A DNA stretch of 64,000 nt from Bradyrhizobium sp. NP1 (GCF_030378205.1 NZ_CP127385.1:1590001-1654000), one strand, 5' to 3'. Positions 1 to 10,079 are shown, numbered from the stretch's first letter. Notes: generated by a model from the letters alone, not told the origin. Numbers and translations: made by a program.

Positions 1-635
1 CCGATCACGTTCATGACCTCGGACTCGCCGGGCCGCTCGCGGCGCTTGTCGATGATGGCGAGCGGGGTGTTGATGCGCTTGGCAAGGCCGCGGGCGCGCA
101 CCACGCCGCCGACGTCGGGCGACACCACCATGACGTTGGAGAGGTCGAACTTCTCGCGGATGTCGCGCACCATCACCGGCGAGGCGTAGAGATTGTCGGT
201 CGGGATGTCGAAGAAGCCCTGGATCTGACCGGCATGCAGGTCGAGCGTCATGACGCGGTCGGCGCCGGCATGGGTGATCAGGTTGGCGACCAGCTTGGCC
301 GAAATCGGGGTGCGGGAACCCGATTTGCGGTCCTGCCGCGCATAGCCGAAATAAGGCACCACTGCCGTGATGCGGCGCGCCGAGGCGCGGCGCAGCGCGT
401 CCGTGATGATCAGCAGCTCCATCAGATGGTCGTTGGCCGGGTAGGACGTCGACTGCAGGATGAACACGTCGGAGCCGCGGACGTTCTCCTGGATTTCGAC
501 GAAGATTTCCATGTCGGCGAAGCGCCGCACCACCGCTTTCGTCAGCGGCAGGCCGAGCCCATCGGCGATCGCCTGCGCCAGCGCGGGGTTGGAATTACCG
601 GCGACCAGCTTGATGGCGCCGTTCTTGGCCGACAT
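1..635 (-). CDS. prs: Ribose-phosphate pyrophosphokinase (partial, N-terminal part)
   Basis: Makes PRPP from ribose 5-phosphate and ATP for nucleotide, histidine and tryptophan synthesis in the cytoplasm. The minus strand reads [20 protein letters not shown] at the start, followed by [19 protein letters not shown], the flexible-loop motif [10 protein letters not shown] and [14 protein letters not shown], all typical of class I PRPP synthetases. About 211 residues are inside the window; the catalytic PRPP loop and C-terminus lie beyond base 1. I chose the ATG at 635, preceded by a GGGGGAGG ribosome site; an in-frame ATG 14 codons upstream is possible but gives an N-terminus not usual for the family. 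Confidence 0.95.
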   Translation of the reverse strand, partial: MSAKNGAIKLVAGNSNPALAQAIADGLGLPLTKAVVRRFADMEIFVEIQENVRGSDVFILQSTSYPANDHLMELLIITDALRRASARRITAVVPYFGYARQDRKSGSRTPISAKLVANLITHAGADRVMTLDLHAGQIQGFFDIPTDNLYASPVMVRDIREKFDLSNVMVVSPDVGGVVRARGLAKRINTPLAIIDKRRERPGESEVMNVI

Positions 636-802
636 CGAGGCCTCCCCCCGTGTCTTGCTGGAGACGACGTTCAGCATATCGGGTTTTCCCTGGAACCGGC
701 TACCTAACGAGCGAGGAAATATCAGGCCGGTCCGGACGCGGCAACCCGTCACGCCGCTTTTTCCTGCGTAAAAAACCTGAGTCTGGACAGGTATTTGGCG
801 AC

Positions 803-1423
803 TTATTGGCTGGCGAAGCCCAGCGCGGCCGTGGCGGACGTCGTCGCGTCGGCCGGCGCGGCGCTGGCGACCGCCGCCCCACGCAGATTCGGCGCCGGGG
901 CGGATGGCGCAGCATCCGGTGTTCCATTGATCATTCCGGAGAGCCCGCTGAGGCCCGCCTGCGCGATCTTGCGCAGCACGAGATCGTCGGCCGCCGACCA
1001 CGGGTCGCGGCCGGCCTTGCCGCCGGGTTCCTCACCCGAAAGCCGCAGCGCGCGCTGCTGGTCGCGGTCGTAGACGTCCCATACCCAGGCGATCATGGTC
1101 TTGCCGCGCACGACCTGCGCCGAGAGATAGCTGCGGATGCGATAGGCGGGCGCGCTCTCGCGGGAGACGATGGCGAGGCTGCGCAGCTTGCTCTCGCTGT
1201 CGAGCACGCTGACCATGCGGTCGAACACCTGCTGCGGCGGACCGTCGATGGATTCGAAGGCGATGGTCGGACCATCGCCGCCGGCCATCGCGAACGAGTT
1301 GTTGGCCGCGCCGCTGCCGGCGCAGCCGCCGAGCGCGCAGGCCGACAGCAGGACAGCCGCGGCAAAGCACGCGCGCGCCGCCTTCCGGCCGAACCGGGTC
1401 CCAATGATTGACGCGTCCCTCAT
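803..1423 (-). CDS. Putative lipoprotein of unknown function
   Basis: A 206-residue protein with a lipoprotein-type signal: positively charged start (TRFGRKAAR), a hydrophobic stretch ([11 protein letters not shown]) and a lipobox LGGC with cysteine about residue 34 (LSAC at residue 29 is the alternative). The mature part contains a stretch that looks folded (residues about 50-130, [20 protein letters not shown] and [19 protein letters not shown]) followed by an Ala/Pro-rich tail. I do not recognise a named domain. It follows prs on the same strand but with about 170 bases upstream of prs itself, so a shared transcript is not shown. Confidence 0.75.
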   Translation of the reverse strand: MRDASIIGTRFGRKAARACFAAAVLLSACALGGCAGSGAANNSFAMAGGDGPTIAFESIDGPPQQVFDRMVSVLDSESKLRSLAIVSRESAPAYRIRSYLSAQVVRGKTMIAWVWDVYDRDQQRALRLSGEEPGGKAGRDPWSAADDLVLRKIAQAGLSGLSGMINGTPDAAPSAPAPNLRGAAVASAAPADATTSATAALGFASQ

Positions 1424-1438
1424 TGGGTTCTGCGATAT

Positions 1439-1456
1439 CGTTAAAATGCATTAACG
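1439..1456. promoter_or_regulatory. Short inverted repeat upstream of the lipoprotein gene
   Basis: CGTTAA and TTAACG are separated by six bases, 16 to 33 bases ahead of the lipoprotein start codon. The position fits an operator or a leader hairpin, but no regulator is identified and chance is possible. Confidence 0.25.
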
Positions 1457-1540
1457 TCTAGGGCACTGTCATGGGCTCGCGGGCAGGTCGACCGTTCCGG
1501 TTAATGTGCCGTTTGAGGACAGTGGCGACGAATCCGCTGC

Positions 1541-2473
1541 TCAATCAGCGAGATGATGCCTCATCGCATCGACGATCCAGGTCCATTCGCGATTAGGGCT
1601 CGATTGTGGCGACTGGCCTTTCATGATCGCGACCAGCTCCCAATAGCGGGCGGCGCGCGGGTCGTGCTGGGCATATTTGGTCCGCAGCCAGTTCCTGAAT
1701 TCGAGGTCGGGCTTGCGGCCCATCAATCGGGCCGAGGTTTCCAGCCATTCCCGGGCGAGCACATGGCCGGTCTCCGATGTCGGGGTAAGGCCGCGATCGA
1801 TCGCCTCCTTCGCGCGCGCCACCATCGCGTCGCTCGCTGCCTGGCAGGCCTCGGGATCGAAGGCGTCGCGATCCCAGGTGTCGTGCGTATTGGCGCGCAT
1901 GTTTGCGACAAAGCCGGGATCGTTGAGGATCTCCGCAAGCTCGATCCAGGCGTCGCATTGCTCCGGCGTCGGCTCGTCGGGCAGTTCGGGCACGCTTGCC
2001 TCGATCATCTGGCGCACCCATTTGGGGTCGACCTTGGTGCCGTCGGACACCTTCTCGAAGAACCGTTCGACAATGTTGCGCCGTTCGGCGCGGGACAGCG
2101 TGGTCATGGTCCAATATCTCCGCAAGTCGGCTTCGCTGGGTTGTCGTGAACGAAGCACCGCCCGCAGCACCGCTGCGACGCGCCGCTGCGCCGCGATGTC
2201 GGTCTCGAGCGCTTCGAGACGAAGCCGCAATGCCTCCTTGAGGGAGAGTTCCCGTGCAAGGACGTCGCGGATCGCATCGAGCCCGAGGCCGGCCTCGCGC
2301 AGGCAGCGGATCAGGTCGAGGCGCACCAGTTCGCTGTCGGTGAAGACGCGATAGCCGCTCTCCGTCCGGCCGGCCGGCGGCAGCAGGCCGGCGTCGGCGT
2401 AGAAACGCAGCCGCCTGACCGAGATGCCGGAAAGCCGCGACGCTTCGCCGATGCTGTAGGTTCGTTGCTTCAT
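1541..2473 (-). CDS. MerR family transcriptional regulator
   Basis: DNA-binding activator of the MerR family, 310 residues. The N-terminal 70 residues form the winged helix: YSIGEASRLSGISVRRLRFY, then DAGLLPPAGRTESGYRVF, which is the usual helix-turn-helix and wing. A helical dimerisation segment follows (about 75-115). The remaining 190 residues are a long effector-type domain containing WIELAEILNDPGFVANMR and HDTWDRDAFDPEACQ; by size and position it resembles the drug-binding domains of TipA-like regulators, but I cannot assign its ligand. It is on the same strand as pgeF, starting 70 bases after the pgeF stop. Confidence 0.9.
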   Translation of the reverse strand: MKQRTYSIGEASRLSGISVRRLRFYADAGLLPPAGRTESGYRVFTDSELVRLDLIRCLREAGLGLDAIRDVLARELSLKEALRLRLEALETDIAAQRRVAAVLRAVLRSRQPSEADLRRYWTMTTLSRAERRNIVERFFEKVSDGTKVDPKWVRQMIEASVPELPDEPTPEQCDAWIELAEILNDPGFVANMRANTHDTWDRDAFDPEACQAASDAMVARAKEAIDRGLTPTSETGHVLAREWLETSARLMGRKPDLEFRNWLRTKYAQHDPRAARYWELVAIMKGQSPQSSPNREWTWIVDAMRHHLAD

Positions 2474-2543
2474 GGAGAGGTTGTGCGGCCTCCACCAACT
2501 GGAGAGTCAAGCGGCCCGCGCGCGCGACCGCGGTCCGCTGAAC

Positions 2544-3311
2544 CTACGCTTCCCAGGCGATGGCGTGGACATGCCGGCCGTAGTCCGGCTCCTTGCGGTG
2601 AACCGAGCGGCGATAGCTGAAGAAGCGCTCGTCGGCATAGGTGTCGATACCGATGTCGTCGATGACAAGCACCCCGGCATTCTCCAGCCGCATCCGGATG
2701 AAGCCGGCAAGGTCGAACATCGCGTGGCCTTCGCGCTCGCCGGGGATGAAGAAGCTCGCGTTGCCGGCGTCGGCGGCGATGAAGCGTTCGACGAACTCGC
2801 CGCCGACCTCATAGCTCGTCTGGCGGATCAGCGGACCGATCGCGACGACGGTGCCGCTGCGATCGGCGCCGAGCTTTTCCATCGCCGCGATGGTGGATTC
2901 GATGACGCCGGTCAGCGCACCTTTCCAGCCGGCATGGGCGGCACCGATCACGCGCGCATTCGGATCGACGAACAATATGGGCCCGCAATCGGCCGCGGTA
3001 ACACCGATCGCAAGCCCGCTCTCGCGGGTGACGATGGCGTCGGCCTTCGGCCGCGCCGCGCCGTCCCACGGGCCGGTTGCGATCACCGCGTCGGGCGAGT
3101 GGACCTGATGCACGCCGAGCAGGCGCTCGGGTGCAACGCCCATGCGCCCCGCCATGCGCCGGCGGTTTTCCACGACCCTGGCGGTCTCGTCGTTGGAGCC
3201 GAGGCCGCCGTTGAGCGTGGCGTAGACGCCCTCGGACACCCCGCCGTCGCGGGTGAAGAAGCCGTGACGCAGGCCCGGGATCGCGGCAAGCAGCGGCGAG
3301 TTCAGCATCAT
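2544..3311 (-). CDS. pgeF: Peptidoglycan editing factor PgeF (multicopper-oxidase-fold, YfiH family)
   Basis: Family known to remove wrongly incorporated residues from peptidoglycan precursors (L-Ser at the L-Ala position) and often annotated as polyphenol oxidase or laccase-domain protein. The zinc-binding set is visible: GVHQVHSPD, TAADCGPI and GAAHAGWKG, in the usual order, with the family start HGFFTRDGGVSEG. Length (255 aa) is normal. The start codon overlaps the stop of the upstream methyltransferase gene by 4 bp (ATGA), which shows translational coupling within the operon 6038 to 2544. Confidence 0.92.
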   Translation of the reverse strand: MMLNSPLLAAIPGLRHGFFTRDGGVSEGVYATLNGGLGSNDETARVVENRRRMAGRMGVAPERLLGVHQVHSPDAVIATGPWDGAARPKADAIVTRESGLAIGVTAADCGPILFVDPNARVIGAAHAGWKGALTGVIESTIAAMEKLGADRSGTVVAIGPLIRQTSYEVGGEFVERFIAADAGNASFFIPGEREGHAMFDLAGFIRMRLENAGVLVIDDIGIDTYADERFFSYRRSVHRKEPDYGRHVHAIAWEA

Positions 3312-4441
3312 CCGGGCAGATCCCCTCCGTCCTCGGCCGGCTTCTCCTCATTGAAGCCGGCAAGCATGGTCAGGCGCGGTTCGGATACCGCCATCACCTT
3401 GAACATCGAGCCCATGCCGCCGCGGCCGGTATCGGTCAGCCGTTTCAGCGCCACCGCGATGTCCTCGGAGACCTCGGGTGTCGCCTTGGCCATCAGCGTC
3501 GCGGCACGGGTCTCGATCCCGATCCGCTTCAGGAAGTCGCCTTGCGTCACCGGACCGTGCACCCGCGCGCCGAGATCCTCCGCGGCGCGCGACAGCGCCT
3601 GGAAGTCGACATGCGCGGTGACGTCGGCCTGGCCCGGCGCCTTCAACGGGTCGGTGAAGCTGTGGCGGGCGATCGCCTGAAAGGTGTCGCCGGCATCGCT
3701 GCGCAGATGGCCGTAATCGATGACCAGCGCGGCGCCGTCCTGCTCGCGCACGCGCGTGGCGATCTTCATCATCTCGGCGTCGGGGCGCCATTCGAACACG
3801 GCGCCGGCCGGGGCGGCGCGCACCAGCGGCGGCAGCAGCACGTCGAAGCGCGGGATCGGGTCCGCGGCAGCGGAGAACTTCAGCGCGCCGTTCTCATCAA
3901 GCTCGATCACCCGCTCGTGCCAGCCGGTTTCCCGCCGCACCACCTGGTGGATCGGCAGCACGTCGAAATATTCATTGGCGAGGATGACGCTCGGGCCCTC
4001 CGGCAAATCGTCGATCGATTCGTGCCAGGCGATGTTGCGCACGCCCGACAGCGTCGCGCGCTGCCTTTCGCGCAGCACGGGATTGATCTCGACCATGTGG
4101 ATGGTGAGCGACTGGTAGAGCGGCGGCAGCACGCGCAGCGCCCGCAGCGCATCCGCCATCATGGTGCCGTGGCCGGGGCCAAGCTCGACCAGCCGCAGCA
4201 CCGGCGGCGAGTCCATCGCCTTCCATACCGAGGCGGCCCACAGCCCGAGCAGCTCGCCGAACATCTGGCTCACTTCCGGCGCGGTGGTGAAGTCGCCCTC
4301 GCGCCCGAGCGGATCGCGCGACACGTAATAGCCGTGCTGCGGGTGCATCAGGCAGAGTTCCATGTATCGCCATACCGGCATCGGCCCGGACGACTTGATC
4401 AGCTTCTTGATCTCGGATTGCAGCGGCGAAGCTTCGGTCAC
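3308..4441 (-). CDS. Class I SAM-dependent methyltransferase, MidA/NDUFAF7 family
   Basis: Homologue of the mitochondrial complex I assembly methyltransferase NDUFAF7/MidA, which methylates an arginine of the 49-kDa subunit in eukaryotes; the bacterial target is not established. Visible family features are [20 protein letters not shown], the SAM-binding motif [13 protein letters not shown], the [11 protein letters not shown] motif and [10 protein letters not shown] near residue 280. I start it at the GTG at 4441, which overlaps the lgt stop by 4 bp (GTGA), giving 377 residues; an upstream in-frame extension would lie wholly inside lgt. It overlaps pgeF by 4 bp at the other end. Confidence 0.9.
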   Translation of the reverse strand: MTEASPLQSEIKKLIKSSGPMPVWRYMELCLMHPQHGYYVSRDPLGREGDFTTAPEVSQMFGELLGLWAASVWKAMDSPPVLRLVELGPGHGTMMADALRALRVLPPLYQSLTIHMVEINPVLRERQRATLSGVRNIAWHESIDDLPEGPSVILANEYFDVLPIHQVVRRETGWHERVIELDENGALKFSAAADPIPRFDVLLPPLVRAAPAGAVFEWRPDAEMMKIATRVREQDGAALVIDYGHLRSDAGDTFQAIARHSFTDPLKAPGQADVTAHVDFQALSRAAEDLGARVHGPVTQGDFLKRIGIETRAATLMAKATPEVSEDIAVALKRLTDTGRGGMGSMFKVMAVSEPRLTMLAGFNEEKPAEDGGDLPG

Positions 4442-5292
4442 GATTTGCCTTGAAGGGAATGATCTGCTGGAGCCGGCGCGCCCTTGCGCCAGCTCGATAA
4501 AATAATGATCACGCCGACAATAACCATCGGCACCGACAACAGCATCCCCATGGTCAAACCGCCCCATAGGAAGCCGAGCTGCGGATCGGGCTCGCGAAAA
4601 TGCTCGCCGAGGATGCGCGTCAGGCCATAGATCGCGATGAAGCTGCCGAGGATCAGCCCCGGCCGCTTCAGTGCGCCGAAGCGGATCATCACGGCGAGCA
4701 CCGTGAACAGCAGGATGCCTTCGAGGCCCGCTTCATAAAGCTGGCTCGGATGGCGCGGCAGCGGCCCGCCGCTGGGGAAGATCATCGCCCAGGGCAGGCT
4801 TGGGTCGGCCGGCCGTCCCCACAATTCGCCGTTGATGAAATTGGCGAGCCTGCCCAGGAACAATCCAATCGGGCCGACCGCGGTGGTGATGTCGCCGAGC
4901 GAGAGGATCGGCAGCTTGTTGACGCGGCAGAACAGGATCACGGCGGCGACGCAGCCGAGGAAGCCGCCATGGAACGACATGCCACCCTTCCACAGCTCGA
5001 AGATCTCGGCCGGATGCTTGATGAAGAAGTCGAGATTATAGAACAGCACATAGCCGGTGCGGCCGCCGACGATGATGCCGATCGTCACCCAGAGGATGAA
5101 GTCATCCAATTGCACGAGCGAAATCGGAGCCGGCCCGCCCCACAGCTTCTCGTTCTTGAGCAGCGAGCGCGCATAGATCCAGCCGAGCACGATGCCGCCG
5201 ATATAGGCGAGCGCGTACCAGCGGATCGCAAGCGGCCCGATCGCGATCGCGATCGGATCGAAGGTGGGAAAGGCGATCAGGAGAGGAAGCAT
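4438..5292 (-). CDS. lgt: Prolipoprotein diacylglyceryl transferase
   Basis: Inner-membrane enzyme transferring diacylglycerol from phosphatidylglycerol to the lipobox cysteine of prolipoproteins. The 284-residue protein shows about seven hydrophobic segments and the Lgt signature region: [22 protein letters not shown] with the essential His, [14 protein letters not shown], and [30 protein letters not shown] near the C-terminus is also conserved. The gene starts 11 bases after the dienelactone hydrolase stop and overlaps the next gene by 4 bp. Confidence 0.97.
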   Translation of the reverse strand: MLPLLIAFPTFDPIAIAIGPLAIRWYALAYIGGIVLGWIYARSLLKNEKLWGGPAPISLVQLDDFILWVTIGIIVGGRTGYVLFYNLDFFIKHPAEIFELWKGGMSFHGGFLGCVAAVILFCRVNKLPILSLGDITTAVGPIGLFLGRLANFINGELWGRPADPSLPWAMIFPSGGPLPRHPSQLYEAGLEGILLFTVLAVMIRFGALKRPGLILGSFIAIYGLTRILGEHFREPDPQLGFLWGGLTMGMLLSVPMVIVGVIIILSSWRKGAPAPADHSLQGKS

Positions 5293-5303
5293 CGGGCCTT
5301 TCG

Positions 5304-6038
5304 CTATGCCGAGAGATTGCGGCGATAGAGCGAAAGCAGCCGCTCCCAGTGCCGCTCGGCGGCGTCGCGGTCATAGACCGGCCGCTTCGGGAAGGCAAAG
5401 CCGTGATGGGTGCCCGGATAGATCTCGACCTCGTTGTTCGATCCCTTCATGCCGGCCCTGACCTGCTCGATGATCTCGGGCGGTGCGTAGATGTCGGTCT
5501 CGGCGCAGGCAAAATAGAGCTCGGCCTTGGTCCTGCCGGCGGCGAGATGCGGGCTGTCGGACTGGTCGGTGGCGAGATGCGTGCCGTAGATCGAGGCGGC
5601 CGCCCTGACCCGATCGGGAAAATGCGTGGCGGCGTTGACGGCGTAGCGTCCGCTCATGCAGTAACCGACGGCACCGACGATTCTGGTGTTGGCGGCCTTT
5701 TGTCCCTCCGCGTAGGCGAGCAGCGCCTTGGTATCCTCCATCACGAGCGGGATGCTGATGGAGTGCATCAGCTCGAACATCCGCTTGCGCTCCGGGCTCT
5801 CCGGATCGGGATTGATCGGACCGAGCTCCATGACGCCGGCGCGGTAGTAGAGATTCGGCAGCATCACGTAATAGCCTGACGTGGCCAGCCGGCGCGCCAT
5901 GTCGCGCAGCTCCTCGCGGATCGCCGGCGCATCCATGTAGAACAGGATGACGGGGAACGGTCCCCCGCGTTCGGGGTGGGTGATGAAAGTGGTGATGTGG
6001 CCGTCCCTGGTCGGAATCTCGATCTGCTGGTCAATCAT
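5304..6038 (-). CDS. Dienelactone hydrolase family protein
   Basis: Alpha/beta hydrolase of the dienelactone hydrolase (carboxymethylenebutenolidase) family, 244 residues. The nucleophile elbow is GYCMSG, with cysteine as nucleophile, and the other members of the triad are likely the Asp in ETDIYAP and the His in THHGFAFP. The ATG at 6038 ([13 protein letters not shown]) gives the family-typical N-terminus; upstream in-frame residues do not look coding. The substrate is unknown. First gene of the minus-strand operon leading into lgt. Confidence 0.88.
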   Translation of the reverse strand: MIDQQIEIPTRDGHITTFITHPERGGPFPVILFYMDAPAIREELRDMARRLATSGYYVMLPNLYYRAGVMELGPINPDPESPERKRMFELMHSISIPLVMEDTKALLAYAEGQKAANTRIVGAVGYCMSGRYAVNAATHFPDRVRAAASIYGTHLATDQSDSPHLAAGRTKAELYFACAETDIYAPPEIIEQVRAGMKGSNNEVEIYPGTHHGFAFPKRPVYDRDAAERHWERLLSLYRRNLSA

Positions 6039-6220
6039 GGCGGGCCGCTTTGTCGTTGCCGGGTTTTTTTGCTTCGCGCGTTCATACGATTGCAAGGAAA
6101 CCGCAGCATGACAAGGCAACTTACCGTGGTCGCGCCATGCCGGCGGGGCTTGAACCCTGTCCGCGCAATTGCCATCCTTTGGCAACCCGCTTTATCAGTC
6201 GCACCGGAGAGATTTTTGCC

Positions 6221-6499
6221 ATGACTCAGACCAGCAACCGGTTTTTCGACGAGATCGGCCGCCTGATGAACGACGCCGCCGGCGCCGCGCAGGGCGTCAA
6301 GCGCGAGGTCGACACGGTGCTGCGCAACCAGGCCGAACGCATCCTGCGCGATCTCGACATCGTCAAGCGTGAGGAGTTCGAGGCCGTCAAGGAGATGGCG
6401 CGGCTGGCGCGCGAGGAGAATGAGACGCTGAAGGCGCGGATCGCCGTGCTCGAAGGCAAGCTTGGAATCTCGGCCAGCGCTCCGAACGCCGGCAGCTGA
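6221..6499 (+). CDS. ubiK: Ubiquinone biosynthesis accessory factor UbiK (BMFP domain)
   Basis: Small helical protein (92 aa) of the YqiC/UbiK family, which trimerises, binds lipid and assists the ubiquinone biosynthesis complex. It has the usual plan: an amphipathic N-terminal helix (NRFFDEIGRLMNDAAGAAQG), then VKREVDTVLRNQAERILRDL and a C-terminal coiled coil beginning IVKREEFEAVKEMA with a regular hydrophobic pattern to about residue 80. It is transcribed away from the lgt operon and is followed after 6 bases by the YdeI-family gene. Confidence 0.88.
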   Translation: MTQTSNRFFDEIGRLMNDAAGAAQGVKREVDTVLRNQAERILRDLDIVKREEFEAVKEMARLAREENETLKARIAVLEGKLGISASAPNAGS

Positions 6500-6505
6500 A
6501 GTCGG

Positions 6506-7198
6506 ATGGCTGACAAGCGCTCGCGCGCCGGTGGCAGTGCCACGCGAGATTTGCCGGTCAAGGCGTTCGCCTCGCAGGCCGCGTGGGACGCCTGGCTGAC
6601 GGCGCATGCGGCGGATTCCAGCGGGCTTTGGCTCAAGCTCGGCAAAAAGTCAGCTGGCATCGCCAGCGTGTCGCGCGCTGAAGCGATCGACACGGCGCTG
6701 TGCCACGGCTGGATCGACGGGCAGCTTGATGGTTTCGACGAGGATTACTGGCTGATCCGCTTCACGCCGCGCAGGCCGGCCAGCATCTGGTCGGCGAAGA
6801 ACCGCGCCCGCGCGCTTGAGCTGGAAAAGCTCGGGCGCCTGCGCGCGTCCGGCCTGCGCGAGATCGAGCGCGCCAGGAAGGACGGGCGATGGGATGCCGC
6901 CTATGCGCCACAAAGCGTGGCCGAGGTGCCGGATGACCTTGCCGCCGCGCTGGCGAAGAACCGCAAGGCCGGCGCGTTCTTTCAGACGCTGAGCCGCGCC
7001 AACCGCTACGCCATTCTGCATCGCACCCACACGGCCAAAAAGCCCGAGACCCGCGCTGCGCGGATCGCGAAATTCGTCGCGATGCTGGCGAAGGGCGAGA
7101 CGATCCATCCGCAGAAGGCCGGAGCCTCGGACAAGCCGGCGCGGGTCGTCGCAAAGGCCGCCCAAAAATCCGCGAGGCGGCCGGCCGCGAAGGCCTAG
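6506..7198 (+). CDS. YdeI/OmpD-associated family protein
   Basis: 230-residue protein of the YdeI/OmpD-associated family, whose biochemical role is unclear (reported links to stress and peptide resistance). Family features: FASQAAWDAWLTAHAADS, GLWLKLGKKSAG, the conserved EAIDTALCHGWIDGQ and YWLIRFTPRRPASIWSAKN, then the C-terminal GAFFQTLSRANRYAIL and TAKKPETRAARIAKFVAML. The last 30 residues are Lys/Ala-rich and probably unstructured. Starts 6 bases after ubiK and is probably cotranscribed. Confidence 0.85.
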   Translation: MADKRSRAGGSATRDLPVKAFASQAAWDAWLTAHAADSSGLWLKLGKKSAGIASVSRAEAIDTALCHGWIDGQLDGFDEDYWLIRFTPRRPASIWSAKNRARALELEKLGRLRASGLREIERARKDGRWDAAYAPQSVAEVPDDLAAALAKNRKAGAFFQTLSRANRYAILHRTHTAKKPETRAARIAKFVAMLAKGETIHPQKAGASDKPARVVAKAAQKSARRPAAKA

Positions 7199-7335
7199 CG
7201 CGGCCGCGCCACGCGTACCTCCCGGGGGCAGAAAAATCCCGGTCTTTCCTTGTCATTTCCGCGCTTTGCGGCTAAAAGCCCGCCACGTCCGCGGCCCCCG
7301 CACCCCTGGAGGCTTGCTGCGGCGTTAGCGAGATG

Positions 7336-7352
7336 GGCCGCGGATCGCGGCC
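7336..7352 (+). promoter_or_regulatory. GC-rich hairpin in the leader of rplY
   Basis: GGCCGCG, a GAT loop, CGCGGCC, followed by TTTAGCTTTT, 31 bases before the rplY start. It has the form of an intrinsic terminator or attenuator. Lying between ydeI and rplY, it may end the upstream transcript or act as an attenuator of the L25 gene; the sequence alone does not decide. Confidence 0.45.
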
Positions 7353-7382
7353 TTTAGCTTTTAAAAACAAGGACTTAAGACA

Positions 7383-8144
7383 ATGGCGACCGTCAGGGAA
7401 TTGAAGGCGACCGCGCGTCCGTCAGTCGGCAAGGGGGCCGCACGGGCAGAGCGTCGCGCCGGGAGAGTGCCCGGAGTGATCTATGGCAACAACCAGCCCC
7501 CGCTGCCGATCTCGGTCGATGATCGCGAACTGCGCCAGCGCATCCTCGCCGGCCGGTTCCTGACCACCCTGTTCGACATCGAGCTCGAGGGCAAGAAGCA
7601 CCGCGTGATTCCGCGCGACTTCCACCTCGACCCGGTGAAGGATTTCCCTGTTCATGTCGATTTCATGCGGCTCGGCGAAGGCGCGACCATCCGCGTCAGC
7701 GTGCCGCTGCATGTGCAGAAGGCGGAAGCTTCGCCTGGCGTGAAGCGCGGCGGTACCGTCAACATCGTCACCCACACCATCGAGCTGGAATGCTCGGTCG
7801 ACAACATCCCGCAATATATCGAAGCCGATGTCTCGGGGCTCGAGATCAGCTATTCGCTGCATCTGTCCGACATCACGCTGCCGGCGGGCGTGAAGCCGCT
7901 GGCGCGCGAGGACATCACGCTGGTGACCATCGTGCCGCCGTCGGGCTACGCCGAAGAGCAGAAGGCGGCTGCGGCCGCTGCGGCAGGCGCAGCCGGCGCT
8001 GCGGCTGCGCCCGGTGCGGCCGCCCCTGCAGCGGGTGCTGCGGCTCCGGCCGCGGGCGCCCCCGCAGCCGGTGCTCCGGCAGCTGGCGCTGCGGCTCCGG
8101 CAGCCGGCGCGAAGGCGCCCGCTGGTGGCGACAAGAAGAAGTAA
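7383..8144 (+). CDS. rplY: 50S ribosomal protein L25/general stress protein Ctc
   Basis: Long form of L25 that binds 5S rRNA. Residues 1-95 are the L25 domain (GKGAARAERRAGRVPGVIYG, RDFHLDPVKDFPVHVDFMRL) and 96-190 the C-terminal TL5/Ctc beta-barrel domain (VKRGGTVNIVTHTIELEC, ISYSLHLSDITLPAGVKPL). The final 55 to 60 residues are an almost pure Ala/Gly/Pro tail made of AAPAAGAP-like units, ending in GGDKKK; this low-complexity tail is longer than in the minimal family. The gene is followed by pth after 42 bases, a common arrangement in Alphaproteobacteria. Confidence 0.96.
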   Translation: MATVRELKATARPSVGKGAARAERRAGRVPGVIYGNNQPPLPISVDDRELRQRILAGRFLTTLFDIELEGKKHRVIPRDFHLDPVKDFPVHVDFMRLGEGATIRVSVPLHVQKAEASPGVKRGGTVNIVTHTIELECSVDNIPQYIEADVSGLEISYSLHLSDITLPAGVKPLAREDITLVTIVPPSGYAEEQKAAAAAAAGAAGAAAAPGAAAPAAGAAAPAAGAPAAGAPAAGAAAPAAGAKAPAGGDKKK

Positions 8145-8186
8145 GACGCTTCTCAACGTCACCGTTAGCCCGCGGGATGCCGCGTC

Positions 8187-8792
8187 ATGCTGCTCTTTGT
8201 TGGCCTCGGCAATCCCGGCGCGAAATATGCGCGCAACCGGCACAATATCGGCTTCATGGCCGTGGACGAGATCGCGCGGCGTCATGGTTTTTCACCATGG
8301 CGCCGCCGCTTTCAGGGCGAGGCCGCCGAAGGCGTGCTCGAGCATGAGAAAGTGATCCTGCTCAAGCCCACGACGTACATGAACGACTCCGGTCGGGCCG
8401 TGCAGGAGGCCGCGAACTTCTTCAAGCTCGCCGCCTCTGAGGTTACCGTGTTCCAGGACGAGCTCGAGCTGCCGCCCGCCAAGGTTCGGGTCAAGGTCGG
8501 CGGCGGCATCGCCGGGCACAACGGCCTGCGCTCGATCTCCTCGCATATCGGCAACGATTACCGCCGGGTGCGGCTCGGGATCGGTCACCCCGGCGTCAAG
8601 GAGCTGGTGCACGCCTACGTGCTCGCCGACTTCGCAAAGGACGACGGGCCGTGGGTCACCGCGCTCTGCGAGGCGGTCGCCGACAGCGCCGGTCAGCTCG
8701 CAACAGGGCGCGACTCGACGTTCCAGAACAAGGTGCATCTGGCGATGCAGGCCAAGGGATTTTTCGAGACGGACAACGACGGCAGCGAATAA
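8187..8792 (+). CDS. pth: Peptidyl-tRNA hydrolase
   Basis: Recycles peptidyl-tRNA released from stalled ribosomes. The 201-residue protein has the family motifs [20 protein letters not shown] (with the catalytic His), [15 protein letters not shown], and [18 protein letters not shown] followed by [12 protein letters not shown]. Length is normal. It lies directly after rplY and before ychF on the same strand. Confidence 0.97.
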   Translation: MLLFVGLGNPGAKYARNRHNIGFMAVDEIARRHGFSPWRRRFQGEAAEGVLEHEKVILLKPTTYMNDSGRAVQEAANFFKLAASEVTVFQDELELPPAKVRVKVGGGIAGHNGLRSISSHIGNDYRRVRLGIGHPGVKELVHAYVLADFAKDDGPWVTALCEAVADSAGQLATGRDSTFQNKVHLAMQAKGFFETDNDGSE

Positions 8793-8801
8793 TTCTGCTC
8801 G

Positions 8802-8876
8802 CCATCGCCGGACTTGATCCGGCGATCCAGCTCTTCAAAGGGATGGATGCCCGGGTCAAGCCCGGGCATGACGAGG
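8802..8876. repeat. Two REP-like palindromes between pth and ychF
   Basis: Two adjacent imperfect palindromes of the GCCGG..TTGA..CCGGC type: CGCCGGACTTGATCCGGCG and GCCCGGGTCAAGCCCGGGC, the second ending in ATGACGA. The same core recurs at 10040, 16004, 16444 and 30062, so this is a dispersed family. It may stabilise or end the pth transcript. Confidence 0.75.
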
Positions 8877-8925
8877 TAATCCACTGACTCGCAGCGTCAT
8901 CGCGCGAAGGATCGGACAAGACACG

Positions 8926-10023
8926 ATGGGATTCAAATGCGGTATCGTCGGCCTGCCCAATGTCGGCAAGTCGACGCTGTTCAACGCGCTGACGGAGACG
9001 GCGGCGGCCCAGGCTGCGAACTACCCGTTCTGCACCATCGAGCCCAATGTCGGCGAGGTCGCGGTGCCCGACCCGCGGCTGGAGAAGCTCGCGGCGATCG
9101 CCAAGTCGGCGCAGATCATCCCGACCCGGCTCACCTTCGTCGATATCGCAGGTCTGGTGCGCGGCGCCTCCAAGGGCGAGGGCCTCGGCAACCAGTTCCT
9201 CGCCAATATCCGCGAGGTTGACGCCATCGCCCATGTCGTGCGCTGCTTCGAGGACAGCGACATCACCCATGTCGAGGGCAAGATCGCGCCGGTAGCCGAC
9301 ATCGAGACCATCGAGACCGAGCTGATGCTCGCCGACCTCGACAGCCTGGAAAAGCGCGTCGACAACCTCGCCAAGAAGGCCAAGGGCAACGACAAGGACG
9401 CCAAGGAGCAGCTCGATCTCGTCAACCGCTCGCTGGTGCTGTTGCGCGACGGCAAGCCGGCGCGGCTGCTGGAGCGCAAGCCGGAGGAAGAGCGCGCCTT
9501 TGCCATGCTCGGCCTTCTGACCTCGAAACCCGTGCTCTATGTCTGCAATGTCGAGGAGGCCTCCGCCAAGGACGGCAACAATTTCTCGAAAGCGGTGTTC
9601 GAGCGTGCCAGGGAAGAGGGCGCCGTCGCGGTCGTGATCTCCGCCAAGATCGAATCCGAGATCGCGACCCTGTCGCGCGAGGAGCGCGCCGAGTTTCTGG
9701 AGACGCTGGGGCTTGCCGAGGCCGGCCTCGACCGGCTGATCCGCGCCGGCTACCAGCTCCTCGACCTCATCACCTATTTCACGGTGGGACCCAAGGAGGC
9801 GCGCGCCTGGACCATCCATCGCGGCACCAGGGCGCCGGCCGCCGCCGGCGTCATCCACACCGACTTCGAGAAGGGTTTCATCCGCGCCGAGACCATTGCC
9901 TATGACGATTACGTCACGCTCGGCGGCGAGGCCGGCGCCCGCGATGCCGGCAAGCTGCGCCTCGAAGGCAAGGACTATGTCGTCGCCGATGGCGACGTGA
10001 TGCATTTCAGGTTCAATACCTAG
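8926..10023 (+). CDS. ychF: Redox-regulated ATPase/GTPase YchF
   Basis: Universally conserved Obg-family P-loop NTPase, 365 residues, that prefers ATP and associates with ribosomes. G1 is [14 protein letters not shown] (residues about 8-21), G2/G3 are [12 protein letters not shown] and [20 protein letters not shown], then a coiled-coil insert (about 125-170), the N-V-E form of G4 (YVCNVEEA) and a C-terminal TGS domain with [15 protein letters not shown] and [20 protein letters not shown]. Length and domain order are normal. Confidence 0.98.
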   Translation: MGFKCGIVGLPNVGKSTLFNALTETAAAQAANYPFCTIEPNVGEVAVPDPRLEKLAAIAKSAQIIPTRLTFVDIAGLVRGASKGEGLGNQFLANIREVDAIAHVVRCFEDSDITHVEGKIAPVADIETIETELMLADLDSLEKRVDNLAKKAKGNDKDAKEQLDLVNRSLVLLRDGKPARLLERKPEEERAFAMLGLLTSKPVLYVCNVEEASAKDGNNFSKAVFERAREEGAVAVVISAKIESEIATLSREERAEFLETLGLAEAGLDRLIRAGYQLLDLITYFTVGPKEARAWTIHRGTRAPAAAGVIHTDFEKGFIRAETIAYDDYVTLGGEAGARDAGKLRLEGKDYVVADGDVMHFRFNT

Positions 10024-10039
10024 GGATCGCGGCTTGCTT

Positions 10040-10069
10040 CGTCATGGCCGGGGCAGCCCGGCCATGACG
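10040..10069. repeat. REP-like palindrome after ychF, probable terminator
   Basis: Perfect 13-bp arms, CGTCATGGCCGGG and CCCGGCCATGACG, around a 4-base loop. It lies between the convergent ychF and DUF4282 genes, where it could end both transcripts. Same family as the copies at 8802, 16444 and 30062. Confidence 0.8.
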
Positions 10070-10079
10070 GTTGCAGTGG

